Shown here piece by piece: positions 1 to 6,124 of a stretch of DNA of 6,477 bases. The stretch covers positions 1-6,477 of the forward strand of contig JAKBCE010000137.1 of NCBI GenBank assembly GCA_021808195.1, in the 5' to 3' direction. The notes beneath the pieces are model-generated. The model was not told the DNA's origin. It did no database searches and worked only from the letters and a program-made list of their open reading frames with translations. The position numbers were made by a program, and so were the translations under genes. The stretch's first letter is position 1; every line of letters starts with the position of its first letter. Origin of the DNA: Pseudomonadota bacterium (GTDB lineage Bacteria > Pseudomonadota > Gammaproteobacteria > Steroidobacterales > Steroidobacteraceae).

Positions 1-2
1 GC

Positions 3-164
3 AAACAGCGCCTGGTCGAGCTGCTCACCCGCTTCGCCCAGGCCACCGGCAGCCGCGTGGTACTCGAGGGCATCGAGACGGAGGCTGAAGCCACGACCGC
101 CCGCCGGCTCGGCGTCGATCTACTGCAGGGCTATCTTTTCGGGCGGCCGGCCCTGAGCGTCTAG
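3..164 (+). CDS. C-terminal end of an EAL-domain protein (c-di-GMP phosphodiesterase type), 5' truncated
   Basis: Only the last 53 residues lie in the window, and the gene begins upstream. The visible peptide carries the late EAL-domain landmarks: a VVLEGIET segment, where the glutamate of EGIE is one of the conserved catalytic or metal-site region residues, followed by GVDLLQGYLFGRP, the characteristic end of EAL domains (G-x-QGY-x-x-x-x-P). The protein stops a few residues after that motif, so EAL is the C-terminal domain. EAL domains hydrolyse c-di-GMP to pGpG in the cytoplasm; whether this copy is active, or is fused to GGDEF or sensor domains, cannot be seen. The TAG stop at 162-164 is only 4 bp from the stop of the convergent histidine kinase gene, so the two converge almost end to end with no room for a separate terminator. 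Confidence 0.9.
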   Translation, partial: KQRLVELLTRFAQATGSRVVLEGIETEAEATTARRLGVDLLQGYLFGRPALSV

Positions 165-168
165 CCGC

Positions 169-2982
169 TCAGGCCGTCGGCGCATCGCCAGGCGGCACCA
201 ATGCCGCGCGCAGCTCGTGCAGCCGCGGCGGCTTGGTCAACACCCGATCCACGTGCGGCGGGATCTCTCCCTCCTCCACCAGCCGCCGCCCCCAACCAGT
301 CAGAAGCAGGACGAGCGTCTGCGCACGGGCGCTCTTGACGGCCGCAGCCACCTGACGGCCATCGACCTGCGGCATGCCGAGGTCCGTGATGACGACGTCG
401 TAGGGCTGCCCCGCACTCAACGCGCGGCGGAACGCGTCTATCCCGGCCTGCCCCCCGTCGGCGATCGTGACGACATGGCCGTCAGCACTCAGCGTCTCTC
501 GTGTCGACTGCATCACGATCGGATCGTCATCGACGAGCAGAATGTGCCGGGGCGGAACCACCTCGACGGGACGGATCCCGGTCACGCTGCCAGCCTCGTC
601 GCGCATCACCGGGAAACTGAGCGTCACGCAGGTTCCTTCGCCCGGGACGCTCGCGACCTCTATTTCACCACCGTGGCGCTGCATGGCGCCGTAGACCATC
701 GGCAGTCCGAGGCCGGTGCCGCGCTCACCCTTGGTCGTATAGAACGGCTCGAGACAGCGGCTGCGGGTCTCTTCGTCCATGCCCACTCCGGAGTCGGTCA
801 CCGCCAGCTGCACGTAGCCTCGCGCACCGCTGCTCGCTGCGGCCGGCGTCAGCAGGCGCGTCTGCAGTCGCAAGCGTCCGCCCTGCGGCATCGCATCGAC
901 GGCATTGAACACCAGGTTGGTGAGCGCATCGCGCAGCTCGCTGGCGACGCCTGGCACGCGCGGCAGCTCCGTCTGCAGTTCGGTCTGCAGCTCGATCACG
1001 ACGCCGCGCTGCTGCGGCATGTCGCTCCAGCGCGCACGGGTCAGGTCGAGCACGTCTCCCACGAGCTGATTCAGGTCGACGGGCGTGAGCCGCTGTTGCG
1101 GCTCACGCACGCGGTAGAACTCGCGCATGCGCGCCACCGTATGCGCCACCTGCTCGACCGCACGCTGAATCACCTGCAGCGATTTGTGGGCCCGGGACGG
1201 CACCTCGCGGTCCTCGAGCAGCATGTCCGTATACAGCATGATGGGCGATATTGCATTGTTGATGTCGTGCGCGATGCCGCTCGCCATCGTGCCGAGCGCG
1301 AGCAGCCGCTCCTGCTGCAGCACCGCCTGCTGCGTCTGACGCAGATCGTCATAGGCGCGCTGCAGCGCCTCGTGCAGTTGCGTCTGCTGTGCTGCGAGCG
1401 CGACGTGCTCGGCGAGCTGCCGCAGAAACTCACATTCCCCGCTCGAGAAGCTGCGCGGTTCGCGTCGCGCGGCGAGCAGCACGCCGAACACCTGGCTCTC
1501 GAAGCGCAGCGGCGCCGCCACCAACGATCCGAGACCACCGGCGGCCAGGCGGCGCGGGAAGAGCGCATCGAGCGCCGCCAGATCCGGCTCATACACCAGC
1601 TCGCCCTGCACGCAGCGTGACAGGCCGTTCTGACCGATATCGATGCTGGCATTCTCCCCGAGCGCCAACTCCAGCGCGAGTGCTCCACTTTGCATCCCGA
1701 CACGCGCGACGATCAGGTGGTGTGCGGCGCCGTCGTAGCGGCAGATCGAGCAGAAATCGAGCGCCAGATGCGCCTCGAGGGTCCGGATGACGACCTGGAA
1801 GATGCTGTGCACGTCCTGGCGCTCGCCCATGGCCCGCGTGATGCTGCCGAGCAGGCTGAGCCGCGCGAGCTGCGCTTCGAGCTTCAGGCGTGCCTCCTTG
1901 CGTTCGGTCACGTCGTTGGCGGCGCCGAACCACTCGATCACGCGGTCCGCGCCGTCCTTAAGCGGCACGGCCCGCGACACCACCCACCCGACACTGCCAT
2001 CGCTTCGCCGGACGCGATGCTCGAGCTCCAGCACCCCACCCGTGCGCAGTGCCTCGGCGACGGCGGCACGCACCCGCTCGCGGTCCTCGGGATGGATGAA
2101 ACGTTCGAGCCAGTCCGTGGTCGCCACCGGCTGCGCACCGCCGTCGCGGTCCGGTCGCTGTGCGCGCAGCTCGCTCCAGTCCGGTGCGATCTGGTACACG
2201 ACATCCGAGGTCGTACTGACGAACGCGCGCAGCCGCCGCTCGCTGGCCTGCACGGATGCATTGGCGCGCGCCAGCTCGTCGGTGCGCTGGATGACACGAT
2301 TCTCGAGCTCGGCGTTCAGCTGGCGCACCGCGGTCTCGGCGCGGCGGCGCCCGGCGAAGTCCCGCCGCAGCGCCCAGAGCGCCAGAGCGGTGATGATGAA
2401 GGCCAGTGCACCGCCCCCGGCGACGGTCTGCTCGGTCAGGTGCGCACGCTGCGCGGCGGTCGCCTCGCGGCCGGCCAGCAACGTGCGCTCGGTGGTGCGC
2501 ATCCGGCCGATGATCCGGTCGATCTGCTCGGCGGCCGAGCGATGCTCTCGCGCCAGCACCTGCTGGCGCTGCGCGGCGCGGAACCCCTGCTCGCGCCGCA
2601 GCGCGAGCAGGTCGCTCAGACCGGCAATGCGGGCGGCGAGCAGTGGCGCGAGCCGTATCAGGCGGCGCTGTTCGAGCCGGTTATCGGCGGTCTGGCGCTT
2701 CAGCTGTCCGTAGCCGCTCTCGATGGAATTTGCGGCGTCCCGGTAGTCGTGCAGATCGGCCGGACTCTGGGTGATGAGGAAGTCGCGTTCGTCGGACTCG
2801 GCCGTCTCGATGCCATCCTGCAGCTCGCGCAGATCAGCGAGCACCGTGACGGTGTGCGTGACCCAGGCGGCATCGCTCCGCAGGCGCTGCAGGCTGAGCA
2901 GGGAGACGACCCCGATCAGCACCACGCAGGCCAAAGCACAGGCGAAGGCCAGCTGCGTCTTGCGTTCCGTCGTCCAACGCAT
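169..2982 (-). CDS. Membrane-bound hybrid sensor histidine kinase (CHASE3-PAS-GAF-HisKA-HATPase-REC)
   Basis: Residue numbers follow the longest reading, which starts at a TTG at 3003 (944 aa). I prefer the ATG at 2982 (937 aa), because it has an AGG 5 nt upstream and a GGAG 11 nt upstream, while the TTG has no ribosome site. Domains in order: transmembrane helix about 18-38; periplasmic CHASE3-like helical region about 40-190, with the family's ESDERDFLIT segment; second helix about 194-212; coiled coil 220-255; PAS 256-368, ending in the usual DVTERK; GAF about 380-540; HisKA with phospho-acceptor His579 (GIAHDINN); HATPase with N-box N696/N700, DSGVGM 737-742 and GTGLGL 762-767; receiver 819-935 with D825/D826, phospho-acceptor D874, T902 and K924. 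It should autophosphorylate at His579 and pass phosphate to its own receiver or to an outside partner. The signal is unknown. No response regulator with an output domain, and no Hpt protein, is encoded nearby, so it looks like an orphan hybrid kinase. Confidence 0.93.
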   Translation of the reverse strand: MRWTTERKTQLAFACALACVVLIGVVSLLSLQRLRSDAAWVTHTVTVLADLRELQDGIETAESDERDFLITQSPADLHDYRDAANSIESGYGQLKRQTADNRLEQRRLIRLAPLLAARIAGLSDLLALRREQGFRAAQRQQVLAREHRSAAEQIDRIIGRMRTTERTLLAGREATAAQRAHLTEQTVAGGGALAFIITALALWALRRDFAGRRRAETAVRQLNAELENRVIQRTDELARANASVQASERRLRAFVSTTSDVVYQIAPDWSELRAQRPDRDGGAQPVATTDWLERFIHPEDRERVRAAVAEALRTGGVLELEHRVRRSDGSVGWVVSRAVPLKDGADRVIEWFGAANDVTERKEARLKLEAQLARLSLLGSITRAMGERQDVHSIFQVVIRTLEAHLALDFCSICRYDGAAHHLIVARVGMQSGALALELALGENASIDIGQNGLSRCVQGELVYEPDLAALDALFPRRLAAGGLGSLVAAPLRFESQVFGVLLAARREPRSFSSGECEFLRQLAEHVALAAQQTQLHEALQRAYDDLRQTQQAVLQQERLLALGTMASGIAHDINNAISPIMLYTDMLLEDREVPSRAHKSLQVIQRAVEQVAHTVARMREFYRVREPQQRLTPVDLNQLVGDVLDLTRARWSDMPQQRGVVIELQTELQTELPRVPGVASELRDALTNLVFNAVDAMPQGGRLRLQTRLLTPAAASSGARGYVQLAVTDSGVGMDEETRSRCLEPFYTTKGERGTGLGLPMVYGAMQRHGGEIEVASVPGEGTCVTLSFPVMRDEAGSVTGIRPVEVVPPRHILLVDDDPIVMQSTRETLSADGHVVTIADGGQAGIDAFRRALSAGQPYDVVITDLGMPQVDGRQVAAAVKSARAQTLVLLLTGWGRRLVEEGEIPPHVDRVLTKPPRLHELRAALVPPGDAPTA

Positions 2983-3266
2983 CGGCACCTGCACTCCGTT
3001 CAATCGTGAAGATCACACGGGCGTCCCCGCAAGGTACGCCGTTGATGGTCGCGGCCGGGTGTCGCGATGCGAATCCTTCGCTCAGCGGGGACGGCGCAGC
3101 GACGCGGTGCATCACGCCCCGGCACCATGCGAACCCGCGCACAGGTTGTCCCAGACCCCTCCCTCATGTGGGCTTACCTTACGCCCCCGTCCGGCAGCGC
3201 GCCAGCCGTGGCCGTGCGGCCGGTATTCAGGCGATACACGCCGCCGGCGCCCGGGCGCCGGCGCGC
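2983..3266. other. GC-rich intergenic region between the histidine kinase and folE2
   Basis: This stretch of about 280 bp lies upstream of the kinase gene and downstream of folE2, both on the - strand. The open frames crossing it are extensions or antisense shadows of the flanking genes in GC-rich DNA; none has a credible ribosome site with recognisable protein content. It must hold the kinase promoter unless folE2 transcription reads through, but I could not pick a convincing -35/-10 pair on the - strand. Its one clear structural element is the GC palindrome beside the folE2 stop, listed separately. No tRNA, riboswitch or known small RNA was recognised. Confidence 0.6.
3242..3263 (-). terminator. 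Perfect 22-bp GC palindrome after folE2, possible transcription terminator
   Basis: Two 11-base arms, CGCCGGCGCCC and GGGCGCCGGCG, are exact reverse complements with no spacer. As RNA the middle bases would open to a small loop, leaving a stem of about nine GC pairs. It begins 3 nt past the folE2 stop codon at 3267-3269, where a terminator would sit. No T-run follows on the - strand, so it is not a textbook intrinsic terminator. It could act as a U-less terminator or an mRNA 3'-end stabiliser, or it could be a chance GC palindrome. The inverted repeat is certain; its role is inferred. Confidence 0.4.
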
Positions 3267-4097
3267 TCAGGCGAGGTGCAGACGATCGGTCACGGTCGCG
3301 TTCGCCTCGTGCTCGATCTCGGCAAACGCCGAGTGGTTGTGGATGGACTCGAAGTTCTCCGCCGTCACGCGGTAGCGCGTGATCCGCTCCTCGGCGTTCA
3401 AACGGACCGCGATGTCGCGCACGAGGTCCTCGGCGAACTTCGGATTCTCATAGGCGCGCTCGGTGACGAATTTTTCATCCGGTCGCTTCAGTAACCCGAA
3501 CACTTCGCAGGAAGCCTCTTCCTCGGCGATGCGCACCAGTTCCTCGATCGTCATCGGCGCGTTCAGCTGCGCCTCGATGGTGACGTGCGAGCGCTGGTTG
3601 TGCGCGCCGTATTCGGAGATCTCCTTCGAACAGGGGCACAGACTCGTCACCGGAACGCACACCTGCAGCGTCGCTCGCGTTCCACCGTGCGGGTCGTGCA
3701 CGGCGCGCATCAGAATTTCATGATCGAGCAGGCTTTCCACGCCCGAGACCGGTGCGGCTTTGCGGATGAAGTACGTGCAGGCCACGGCGATCTCGCCACG
3801 GTCGGCGCCGAGCCGCGCGAGCATCCGCTGCAGCAGCGCCAGCAGCGCCGGCAGATCGAGCGCGGTCGGATTGGCCTCGATGATCTCGACGAAGCGGGAC
3901 ATGTGGGTCCCCTTCACCTCGCCCGGGAGACCGACGGACATGTCCAGCCGGGCCACCGTGGATTGCTCGCCGCCGTCCGCCTGGCGTATCCGCAGCAGGG
4001 TCCGCAAGCCTTTCACGCCCACCCGGTTGATGCGGATGTTGCGGGTGTCGGGGCTGGCTTGAACATCGGCGAGAACAGAACGGGCAGCAGCATTCAT
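3267..4097 (-). CDS. folE2: GTP cyclohydrolase IB (FolE2)
   Basis: FolE2 converts GTP to 7,8-dihydroneopterin triphosphate in the cytoplasm, the first step towards tetrahydrofolate and other pterins and, through the same product, towards 7-deazaguanines such as queuosine. The 276-residue product is normal for the family. Recognisable blocks are GTHMSRF (63-69), [10 protein letters not shown] (152-161, holding the active-site Cys region), GAHNQRSH (164-171), [14 protein letters not shown] (196-209), AYENPKF (215-221) and NHSAFAEIE (254-262). The Cys, His and Glu in these blocks match the metal and catalytic sites of the IB type, which accepts several divalent metals and, unlike FolE1, does not depend on zinc. 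The ATG at 4097 was chosen because GAGGA lies 6 nt upstream. A longer in-frame reading to 4193 would run through the promoter and operators. The gene diverges from the cobalamin-binding MerR regulator and shares its control region. No Zur-like box, the usual regulator site for folE2, was seen. Confidence 0.95.
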   Translation of the reverse strand: MNAAARSVLADVQASPDTRNIRINRVGVKGLRTLLRIRQADGGEQSTVARLDMSVGLPGEVKGTHMSRFVEIIEANPTALDLPALLALLQRMLARLGADRGEIAVACTYFIRKAAPVSGVESLLDHEILMRAVHDPHGGTRATLQVCVPVTSLCPCSKEISEYGAHNQRSHVTIEAQLNAPMTIEELVRIAEEEASCEVFGLLKRPDEKFVTERAYENPKFAEDLVRDIAVRLNAEERITRYRVTAENFESIHNHSAFAEIEHEANATVTDRLHLA

Positions 4098-4103
4098 GGA
4101 GCG

Positions 4104-4108
4104 TCCTC
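4104..4108 (-). promoter_or_regulatory. Ribosome binding site of folE2
   Basis: On the - strand GAGGA is followed by 6 nt and then ATG. This fixes the folE2 start at 4097 and excludes the longer in-frame reading beginning at 4193. Confidence 0.75.
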
Positions 4109-4118
4109 GTAAACCTAT

Positions 4119-4131
4119 TTGTCCTGGACAA
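4119..4131. promoter_or_regulatory. Operator 1, palindrome TTGTCC-T-GGACAA
   Basis: This is a perfect inverted repeat of two 6-bp half-sites around a single T, extendable by one pair to 4118-4132. The same half-sites and spacing recur at 4181-4193, the only other complete copy I found. It sits about +12 to +24 from the predicted folE2 start point and covers the -35 hexamer of the predicted promoter of the regulator gene. Bound protein would therefore hinder both transcripts. The likely binder is the divergent MerR/CarH-like regulator, since MerR proteins bind palindromes in their own control regions. That assignment is inference from position. Confidence 0.75.
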
Positions 4132-4153
4132 AACGAGTTTTCACTGGAACAAT
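4125..4153 (+). promoter_or_regulatory. Predicted sigma-70 promoter of the carH-like gene
   Basis: The -35 element TGGACA (4125-4130, five of six consensus bases) and -10 element AACAAT (4148-4153, four of six) are 17 bp apart, giving a start point near 4160. The -35 is formed by the right half of operator 1, which would make the gene autoregulated. The -10 overlaps the -10 of the opposing folE2 promoter. Moderate consensus match only. Confidence 0.45.
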
Positions 4154-4177
4154 AGGCTTGAAAGTGAGATCTGTCAA
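4149..4177 (-). promoter_or_regulatory. Predicted sigma-70 promoter of folE2
   Basis: On the - strand a perfect -35 TTGACA (4177-4172) is followed after 17 bp by TATTGT (4154-4149, four of six consensus bases), giving a start near 4142 and a leader of about 45 nt. Operator 2 ends 4 bp upstream of the -35 and operator 1 lies in the early transcribed region, so the promoter is bracketed by both palindromes. This is the stronger of the two overlapping promoters by consensus match. Confidence 0.6.
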
Positions 4178-4180
4178 TTT

Positions 4181-4193
4181 TTGTCCAGGACAA
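4181..4193. promoter_or_regulatory. Operator 2, palindrome TTGTCC-A-GGACAA
   Basis: Both 6-bp half-sites are identical to those of operator 1; only the central base differs. Its centre is 62 bp from that of operator 1, close to six helical turns, so both sites present on the same face of the DNA. It lies just upstream of the folE2 -35 and at about +22 to +34 of the predicted regulator transcript, where its right half forms the ribosome binding site of that gene. Confidence 0.75.
4187..4190 (+). promoter_or_regulatory. Ribosome binding site of the carH-like gene, embedded in operator 2
   Basis: AGGA is followed by 5 nt and then GTG at 4196. This supports the GTG start over the in-frame TTG at 4181, which has no purine-rich site upstream and would place the operator inside the coding sequence. 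The AGGA straddles the centre and right half-site of operator 2. Confidence 0.6.
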
Positions 4194-4195
4194 TT

Positions 4196-5137
4196 GTGCC
4201 CCTCCATCAGCTACCCGATGCGTCGATCAGCGCCGTGGAACGCGAGACGGGGCTGTCCAAGGACACCTTGCGGGTCTGGGAGCGCCGCTATGGGTTTCCA
4301 CTGCCGCGGCGCGATGCGCACGGCGAGCGCCTCTACCCGCAAGACCAAGTGCAGAAGCTGCGGCTGATCAGTCGCCTGCTCGACCGCGGGCTGCGTCCGG
4401 GCCAGTTGGTCGGCGCGCCGCTCGAGGCGCTGCTCGCGCGGGCATCGTACGAGGGCGGGATGCCCCCCCAGGGCGCCCGCTCCGAGGACGGCGAGCGGCT
4501 CGACACGACGCTTCGGCTCCTCGCCGCCTACGATGAGGCTGCTCTGCGCTCGCACTTATCGCTGGCCTTGCAGCGGCTCGGGCTCCAGCGCTTCGTCATC
4601 GATTTCGCGGCGCCGATGAATCTCAAGGTCGGCGAGGCGTGGTCGCTCGGCCAGCTCTCGATCAGTCAGGAGCACCTCTACACCGAGCAGATGCAGCACC
4701 AGCTGCGCCAGGGCATCGGGGCCATCTACCCCGGGGTGCGCGGCCCCAGCGTGATGCTGACGACGCTGCCGGGCGAGGAGCACCAGCTGGGGCTGCTGAT
4801 GGCCCAGGCGTGCCTGGCGGTCGAAGGCATACGCTGCGTCTCCTTAGGCGTACAGACGCCCGCCTGGGACATCAGCGAGGCAGCGCGGCAGAAGGGGGTA
4901 GACGTCGTCGGTCTGTCCTTCAGCGAGGCACTGCGGCAGAAGGCCGCACTCGAGATGCTCACAGACTTGCGGGACCGGCTGCCGGAACGGATCGAAATCT
5001 GGGCCGGCGGTGCACTCTGGGCCCGGCTGCGCCGCCGCCTCCCGGGCGTGCGCTTCATCACCCGCCTCGAGCAGCTGCCGCGAACGATCGCCGAGTACCG
5101 GGCCGAACACGAAAGTCCGATTGCCAACGCGGGGTGA
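4196..5137 (+). CDS. carH: MerR-family regulator with cobalamin-binding domain, CarH/LitR-like B12 photoreceptor
   Basis: The product has 313 residues from the GTG start, typical for full-length CarH/LitR. Residues 9-70 form a MerR winged helix, with the [12 protein letters not shown] recognition and wing segment at 24-35. Residues about 100-175 form the helical cap domain, which contains W149 and then, after exactly nine residues, E159-H160: the Wx9EH signature of CarH proteins that hold the adenosyl group of AdoCbl. The Rossmann-like cobalamin domain follows, with E194-x-H196-x-x-G199 (lower-ligand His196), LSFSEAL (240-246) and a GG pair at 271-272. In characterised relatives AdoCbl drives formation of a DNA-binding tetramer in the dark, and light breaks the Co-C bond and releases the operator. 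All diagnostic residues are intact, so a light-sensing repressor is predicted. It probably represses itself, the Rieske gene behind it and divergent folE2. Sensing of AdoCbl level rather than light remains possible. The gene symbol is by analogy. Confidence 0.88.
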   Translation: MPLHQLPDASISAVERETGLSKDTLRVWERRYGFPLPRRDAHGERLYPQDQVQKLRLISRLLDRGLRPGQLVGAPLEALLARASYEGGMPPQGARSEDGERLDTTLRLLAAYDEAALRSHLSLALQRLGLQRFVIDFAAPMNLKVGEAWSLGQLSISQEHLYTEQMQHQLRQGIGAIYPGVRGPSVMLTTLPGEEHQLGLLMAQACLAVEGIRCVSLGVQTPAWDISEAARQKGVDVVGLSFSEALRQKAALEMLTDLRDRLPERIEIWAGGALWARLRRRLPGVRFITRLEQLPRTIAEYRAEHESPIANAG

Positions 5138-5142
5138 ACCGG

Positions 5143-6102
5143 ATGTTCCAGGACTTCGCCCAGGTGTGGACGCCCGTCGCGTTCAGCTCGCGGCTGCCGC
5201 GCGCCCGCCCCCTGCGTATCGAGGTCGCCGGCACTGCGCTCGTGCTGTTTCGGGACGTGCACGGGGCGCCCGCGGCCCTGCTCGACCGCTGTCCCCACCG
5301 GGGCGTGGCGCTCTCACTGGGCACCGTGGTGGACGGCTGCCTGCAGTGCCCGTTTCACGGCTGGCGTTTCGCGCGCTCCGGACAGTGCGTCGAGGTTCCC
5401 TGGAATCCCGACGTGCGCCGCGAGCGCCTCGCCACCCTCGCCGTGCCTGCTCTCGAGCTCGCAGGTCAGATCTGGATCCACACCTCGACGGGCGATCCGC
5501 CACCGCAGCCCCCGTCCGTGCATGAGGCACTGCTCGGCACCCGCACCCGGATCAGCGGCATCGAGATGACCTGGAACACGCACTGGACCCGTGCGATGGA
5601 GAATATGCTCGATTGGCCGCACCTGCCTTACGTTCACCGGCGCAGCATCGGCAAGGACCTCGTGGCGCTGCTCGGGGAGCGTCTCGAGACGCTGATCGAG
5701 CCGCAGGAGTGGGGATGGCGTGTTCGCACGGCGCTGCACGGGCAGGTGCGCCCCGGCATGCTCGACTTTCGCCGGCCCAACCAGATGAATTTGCACATTC
5801 CCGTGCCCGGCCGTGAGCTGACGCTGGCGGTGGCCTGCATTCCGGTGGCTGAGCGGCGCACCAAGCTCCTGCTCAGCACCGCACGCAATTTCGCGCGCTC
5901 GCCACTGCTCGATGGGCTGTTCAACCGGGCCAACCGGCGCATCGCCGCGGAGGACCGCGCCATCGTCGAATCGTCCGAGCCGCCGGAGATTCCGCCGGCG
6001 CGAGCCGAGCGTTCGGTACCCACCGACCGCGCGACGCTGCGCTTTCGTCACTACTACTTCAGCGCACTGAAGGGCAGTGCGTGCGCCGCACCGCCCGCGT
6101 GA
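5143..6102 (+). CDS. Rieske [2Fe-2S] non-haem iron oxygenase, alpha-subunit type, substrate unknown
   Basis: The 319-residue protein has an N-terminal Rieske domain with C50-P-H52 and C69-P-F-H72 separated by 16 residues, which bind the [2Fe-2S] cluster. The catalytic domain carries ENMLDWPHLPYVH (153-165), the N-x2-D-x2-H-x4-H pattern in which H160 and H165 bind mononuclear iron and D157 bridges electron transfer. D271 in AAEDRAIVE is a good candidate for the third iron ligand. It should use O2 and electrons from a ferredoxin or reductase to hydroxylate, demethylate or desaturate a substrate; no redox partner is encoded in the window. Overall size fits single-component-type oxygenases (vanillate demethylase or pheophorbide oxygenase-like), but the substrate cannot be read from sequence. 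The ATG at 5143 has GGGG 8 nt upstream. An in-frame GTG at 5134 would overlap the upstream stop as GTGA. Either way the gene is translationally coupled to the carH-like gene and should share its regulation. Convergent with tex, 22 bp away. Confidence 0.92.
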   Translation: MFQDFAQVWTPVAFSSRLPRARPLRIEVAGTALVLFRDVHGAPAALLDRCPHRGVALSLGTVVDGCLQCPFHGWRFARSGQCVEVPWNPDVRRERLATLAVPALELAGQIWIHTSTGDPPPQPPSVHEALLGTRTRISGIEMTWNTHWTRAMENMLDWPHLPYVHRRSIGKDLVALLGERLETLIEPQEWGWRVRTALHGQVRPGMLDFRRPNQMNLHIPVPGRELTLAVACIPVAERRTKLLLSTARNFARSPLLDGLFNRANRRIAAEDRAIVESSEPPEIPPARAERSVPTDRATLRFRHYYFSALKGSACAAPPA

Positions 6103-6124
6103 GCCGGCGCAGCGCGGTGAGTCG

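Noticed and set aside
217..1620. Long + strand open frame of 467 codons
   Set aside because: It is antisense to the histidine kinase and lacks any recognisable domain; its His/Arg/Gln-rich composition is typical of a shadow frame in GC-rich DNA.
1690..3009. Long + strand open frame of 439 codons
   Set aside because: It is antisense to the PAS, CHASE3 and membrane part of the kinase, has low-information composition and no ribosome site; it ends just past the kinase start as expected of a shadow.
3145..3160. TTGTCCCAGACC, resembling a third operator
   Set aside because: Only the left half-site matches; the right arm is not GGACAA and there is no palindrome, so I treat it as chance.
2983..3241. 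Possible riboswitch or small RNA upstream of the kinase
   Set aside because: I looked for c-di-GMP, cobalamin and SRP/6S-like conserved cores on both strands and saw none, only short GC-rich stems expected by composition.
4098..4193. N-terminal extension of FolE2 to 4193
   Set aside because: It would translate the promoter and both operators, has no family similarity that I recognise, and the ATG at 4097 has a good ribosome site.
4639..5142. Long upstream extension of the Rieske reading frame into the regulator gene
   Set aside because: The first 168 codons are the frame-shifted reading of the cobalamin domain, Ala/Gly/Arg-rich and without fold signatures. The Rieske domain itself starts at 5143 or 5134.
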